A model generated the notes under the pieces. That model searched no databases. It was not told the origin of the DNA and saw nothing but the letters and a program-made list of their open reading frames with translations. The position numbers were made by a program, and so were the translations under genes. From Chloroflexota bacterium (lineage in GTDB: Bacteria > Chloroflexota > Limnocylindria > Limnocylindrales > CSP1-4), in NCBI GenBank assembly GCA_016781485.1, contig JADDQH010000014.1, positions 1 to 46,138 of the forward strand: DNA of 46,138 nt, read 5' to 3'. Position 1 is the first letter of the stretch. Each line of letters begins with the position of its first letter. This document shows positions 44,405 through 46,138 of the stretch, one piece after another.

Positions 44405-44427
44405 CGACCCGCCCCGAGGGCGGGTCG
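44405..44427 (-). terminator. Hairpin between rpmE and DUF1385
   Basis: CGACCCGCC at 44405-44413 and GGCGGGTCG at 44419-44427 form a 9-bp perfect stem (10 with one inner pair). On the minus strand it comes 26 bases after the rpmE stop and is followed by TTGCGTT. It likely ends most of the rplU-rpmA-rpmE transcript. Confidence 0.6.
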
Positions 44428-44453
44428 CGCCCGGTTCGCGAGGAGAAGCGTCG

Positions 44454-44666
44454 TCAGGAGCGGACGGCGCGCTCGAGTCGCCTCTGGAACCGCTCGACCT
44501 GCCCCGCGGTGTCCACGATCGTCTGCTTCCCCGTATAGAACGGGTGGCAGTTCGAGCAGACGTCGACGCGCAGCTGGGGACGCGTGGAGCCGACGCTGAA
44601 GGTCGTGCCACACGACCCGCAGTGGACCTCGGCCTGGTGGTACCTGGGATGGATCTGCTGCTTCAA
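44454..44666 (-). CDS. rpmE: 50S ribosomal protein L31 (zinc type)
   Basis: A 70-residue L31. MKQQIHPRYHQAEVHCGSCG at the N-terminus and VDVCSNCHPFYTGKQ give four Cys (16, 19, 37, 40), the zinc-binding C+ form, so growth in zinc-poor conditions would need another paralogue. Located 25 bases after rpmA and followed by a terminator-like hairpin. Confidence 0.97.
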   Translation of the reverse strand: MKQQIHPRYHQAEVHCGSCGTTFSVGSTRPQLRVDVCSNCHPFYTGKQTIVDTAGQVERFQRRLERAVRS

Positions 44667-44691
44667 GTTCGGGTCCTCCGAGGCTGGGTGC

Positions 44692-45009
44692 TCAGGCCTC
44701 GACCGCGGCTGCGGCCGTCACCTGCTCGGCAGTCGACGGCGCGGCCTCGGTGCCTCCGTCCGCAACGACACGCACGCGTTTCTTCGAACGGCTGTCGTGC
44801 TCGAACTTGACGCGACCGGTCAGCGTTGCGAACAGGGTGTAGTCCTTGCCCAGATCCGTGCCCTCTCCGGCCAGGAACGTCATGCCGCGCTGGCGGACGA
44901 TGATCGAGCCGGCGCTCACGAGCTGGCCGTCCCCCGCCTTGACGCCGAGCCGCTGGCCGACGCTATCGCGGCCGTTCTTCGAGCTCGAGCCTGCCTTCTT
45001 GTGTGCCAT
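44692..45009 (-). CDS. rpmA: 50S ribosomal protein L27
   Basis: A 105-residue L27 starting at ATG 45009 with GGGAG 8 bases upstream. The N-terminus is [20 protein letters not shown], without the cleaved leader of Firmicutes-type L27. The core ends at about residue 82 ([10 protein letters not shown]); a 20-residue Ala/Thr-rich tail follows, which is unusual. L27 reaches into the peptidyl-transferase centre. The upstream rplU stop is one base away, so the two are coupled. obgE, a common next gene, is missing here. Confidence 0.96.
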   Translation of the reverse strand: MAHKKAGSSSKNGRDSVGQRLGVKAGDGQLVSAGSIIVRQRGMTFLAGEGTDLGKDYTLFATLTGRVKFEHDSRSKKRVRVVADGGTEAAPSTAEQVTAAAAVEA

Positions 45010-45010
45010 G

Positions 45011-45631
45011 TCATTCGCTCCCTGGCTTGATGTCGGTGTCGGTGGTCGCGGTGGTCGACTCGGTGGTCGTGGTGGTCGACTCGGTGGTCGTGGTGTTCGC
45101 GTCCGCGGCCGTTGGCGAGTCGATCGCACGCCGCCTCACCCCGGTCCTCGTCGCACGCGTGCTCTCCCCGTCGACTTCGGCCGCCGCCTGCGCGCGCGCC
45201 AGCCGTTCGGCAAGCTCGAGATCCGCTGCTGCCTGACGCTCCGCGGCCTGCGCGGCCTCTGCCGAGGCGCGCTCCCGCTCTGCCCGATCGTGCTCGATCG
45301 CCTGCGCGGCGCTGCGCCCGCCATGGACGATGTCGGCGATCTGGACCACGGTCAGCTCCGCTCGGTGGCCGTGCTTGACGCGGTGTCGCGCCTTGGGCTT
45401 GTACTTGAAAACGACGATCTTCTCGCCTCGGTCCTGGGCGATGACGTTCGCGCGGACCCGGGCGCCATCGACAAGCGGGCGGCCGATAGCCGCGCCGTCT
45501 CCGTCCGCGACGAGGAGGACGCGCTCGAACTCGATCGTCTGTCCGGGCTCGACCTCCAGACGGTCGACCTCGAGGCGGGTGCCGAGCTCCACGCGGTACT
45601 GCTTACCGCCGCTCTCGATGACTGCGTACAT
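45011..45631 (-). CDS. rplU: 50S ribosomal protein L21 with a long C-terminal extension
   Basis: A 206-residue L21, about twice the normal length (about 100). The core is normal: [75 protein letters not shown]. After residue 103 comes an Ala/Glu/Arg-rich helix (likely coiled coil) of about 65 residues, then a Thr/Glu/Ser-rich tail made by a 21-base tandem repeat. No stop or frameshift separates core and tail. I chose ATG 45631, where the family begins; AGGAG lies close upstream. First gene of the ribosomal transcript. Confidence 0.95.
   Translation of the reverse strand: MYAVIESGGKQYRVELGTRLEVDRLEVEPGQTIEFERVLLVADGDGAAIGRPLVDGARVRANVIAQDRGEKIVVFKYKPKARHRVKHGHRAELTVVQIADIVHGGRSAAQAIEHDRAERERASAEAAQAAERQAAADLELAERLARAQAAAEVDGESTRATRTGVRRRAIDSPTAADANTTTTESTTTTTESTTATTDTDIKPGSE
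45041..45103. repeat. Three 21-bp tandem repeats in the 3' end of rplU
   Basis: Units at 45041-45061, 45062-45082 and 45083-45103 on the plus strand. The first two differ by one base, and the third by three or more. Each has an inner GGTGGTCG doubling. On the minus strand each encodes seven residues of the type E-S-T-T-T-T-T. The copy number may vary between strains. Confidence 0.85.
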
Positions 45632-46013
45632 GGCTCCTACCAGGCGTGGAAGGTTCGGGTGGGACGATGATGGGCGACCCGAGGGGGCGGCGCAAGCCTG
45701 CCACATCCTGAGGGCGCGACCGAGAAGGATACCGCTCCTCGCGTGACCTCGTCAACGTCGATCGTGCTGCTTCCCGTGGTCATCCCTCGCAAGCCCGCGA
45801 CTGGCGGCGGTACGTGACCGAAATGTCCTGTTCGCAACGCGCCCGGCGTCCGCGCCTCCACACTTGCCCGCGCGCGGTACTCTAGCCGTCGCCGTTTCGG
45901 ACGGGGACGCCAGGGGTGAAGCGTCAGGCGCGCCCCACATCTTCGTCCCGTCGAAGTCGGCGGCAGATCGGCGGTCGCGGGATCGACCGGCCGCCGAGAG
46001 AGAGGAGGACTGG
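45632..46013. other. Divergent intergenic region between rplU and the lipoprotein gene
   Basis: This 382-base region has no gene. It holds the rplU promoter (45726-45755) and its 88-base leader on the minus strand. On the plus strand a TACTCT hexamer near 45879 could be a -10 for the lipoprotein gene, with no good -35, and AGAGGAGG before the ATG is its ribosome site. The rplU leader may hold an L21 autoregulatory structure; I saw no strong one. Confidence 0.5.
45726..45755 (-). promoter_or_regulatory. Sigma70-type promoter of rplU-rpmA-rpmE
   Basis: On the minus strand TTGACG (complement of 45750-45755), an 18-base spacer and TATCCT (complement of 45726-45731). It is among the best matches in the window. 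Predicted start near 45719, leaving an 88-base leader to the rplU ATG. Confidence 0.7.
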
Positions 46014-46138
46014 ATGCGTCGCGGACGTCATCTTCATTCCCTGACGGCGCTGTCCGTCGTCTTCAGCCTGGGGCTTGCCGCGTGCGGCGGAGGCGGTGGC
46101 GGTGGCGGAGCCGGTGCCGGGGGTGCCGGCGGTGCGGG
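46014..46138 (+). CDS. Lipoprotein, 3' end outside the window
   Basis: Only the first 41 residues are seen. They form a lipoprotein signal: MRRGRHLHSLTALSVVFSLG, then L-A-A-C lipobox with Cys at residue 24, followed by a Gly/Ala-rich linker. The ATG follows AGAGGAGG at 46001-46008 by 5 bases. Such Gly-rich linkers after the lipid Cys are common in ABC-transporter substrate-binding proteins, but the function cannot be told. The C-rich tract is typical of monoderm-like high-GC lineages. Confidence 0.75.
   Translation, partial: MRRGRHLHSLTALSVVFSLGLAACGGGGGGGGAGAGGAGGA

Overview
The window is a 46 kb piece of a GC-rich bacterial chromosome. It holds about 50 protein genes, and I see no tRNA, rRNA, CRISPR array, transposase or phage gene. 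The best guess at source is a monoderm-like Chloroflexota (Limnocylindria/Ellin6529-type), inferred from the run rplU-rpmA-rpmE-DUF1385-prfA-prmC-tsaC-glyA-wecA-atp-murA-mreB, DegS-like cytoplasmic kinases next to a Flp/Tad locus, and a secretin-free tad cluster. An actinobacterium-like lineage cannot be excluded without a tree.

Region 1 (1-5.6 kb) is a surface-glycan group: the 3' part of a PIG-L deacetylase, a GT4 glycosyltransferase, a FemAB/BioF2-like acyltransferase and a GT-C (GT39-like) membrane glycosyltransferase. Region 2 (5.6-15.8 kb) is one module on the + strand: kinase, NarL-type regulator and a second kinase with a degenerate ATPase domain, then two Flp pilins, CpaB, a receiver-CpaE fusion, CpaF, TadB, TadC and a DUF192 protein. 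Secretin, TadE/F and prepilin peptidase are absent. The simplest reading is a two-component system controlling pilus genes.

Region 3 (15.8-23 kb) is mixed: a GT87-like transferase divergent from comF, long-form hpf, a secreted subtilisin with an ArsR-DUF2087 regulator, endonuclease IV divergent from that regulator, and a small XRE regulator.

Region 4 (23-45.6 kb, all - strand) is a 24-gene collinear run, transcribed right to left: ribosomal proteins L21, L27 and L31; DUF1385; release factor 1; a glycogen-debranching-type glycosidase; PrmC; a HAD phosphatase; TsaC; GlyA; a WecA/TagO-like transferase; the full F-type ATP synthase (AtpZ-a-c-b-delta-alpha-gamma-beta-epsilon); MurA; MreB; a PHP phosphoesterase; and a flippase-like membrane protein. 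A divergent lipoprotein gene starts at the right edge.

Points that stand out: MurA has Asp where fosfomycin-sensitive enzymes have Cys; prmC has no ATG/GTG/TTG before its conserved N-terminus and apparently starts at a CTG that overlaps the upstream stop codon (CTGA); the second kinase has lost its ATP-binding boxes but keeps the H-D-x-x-x-Q phosphatase motif; CpaE has Arg in place of the P-loop Lys; L21 carries a tail of about 100 residues ending in a 21-bp tandem repeat; and several genes have -10-like hexamers 7-9 bases before the start codon, which suggests leaderless transcription. I found no wholly new system that I could defend.
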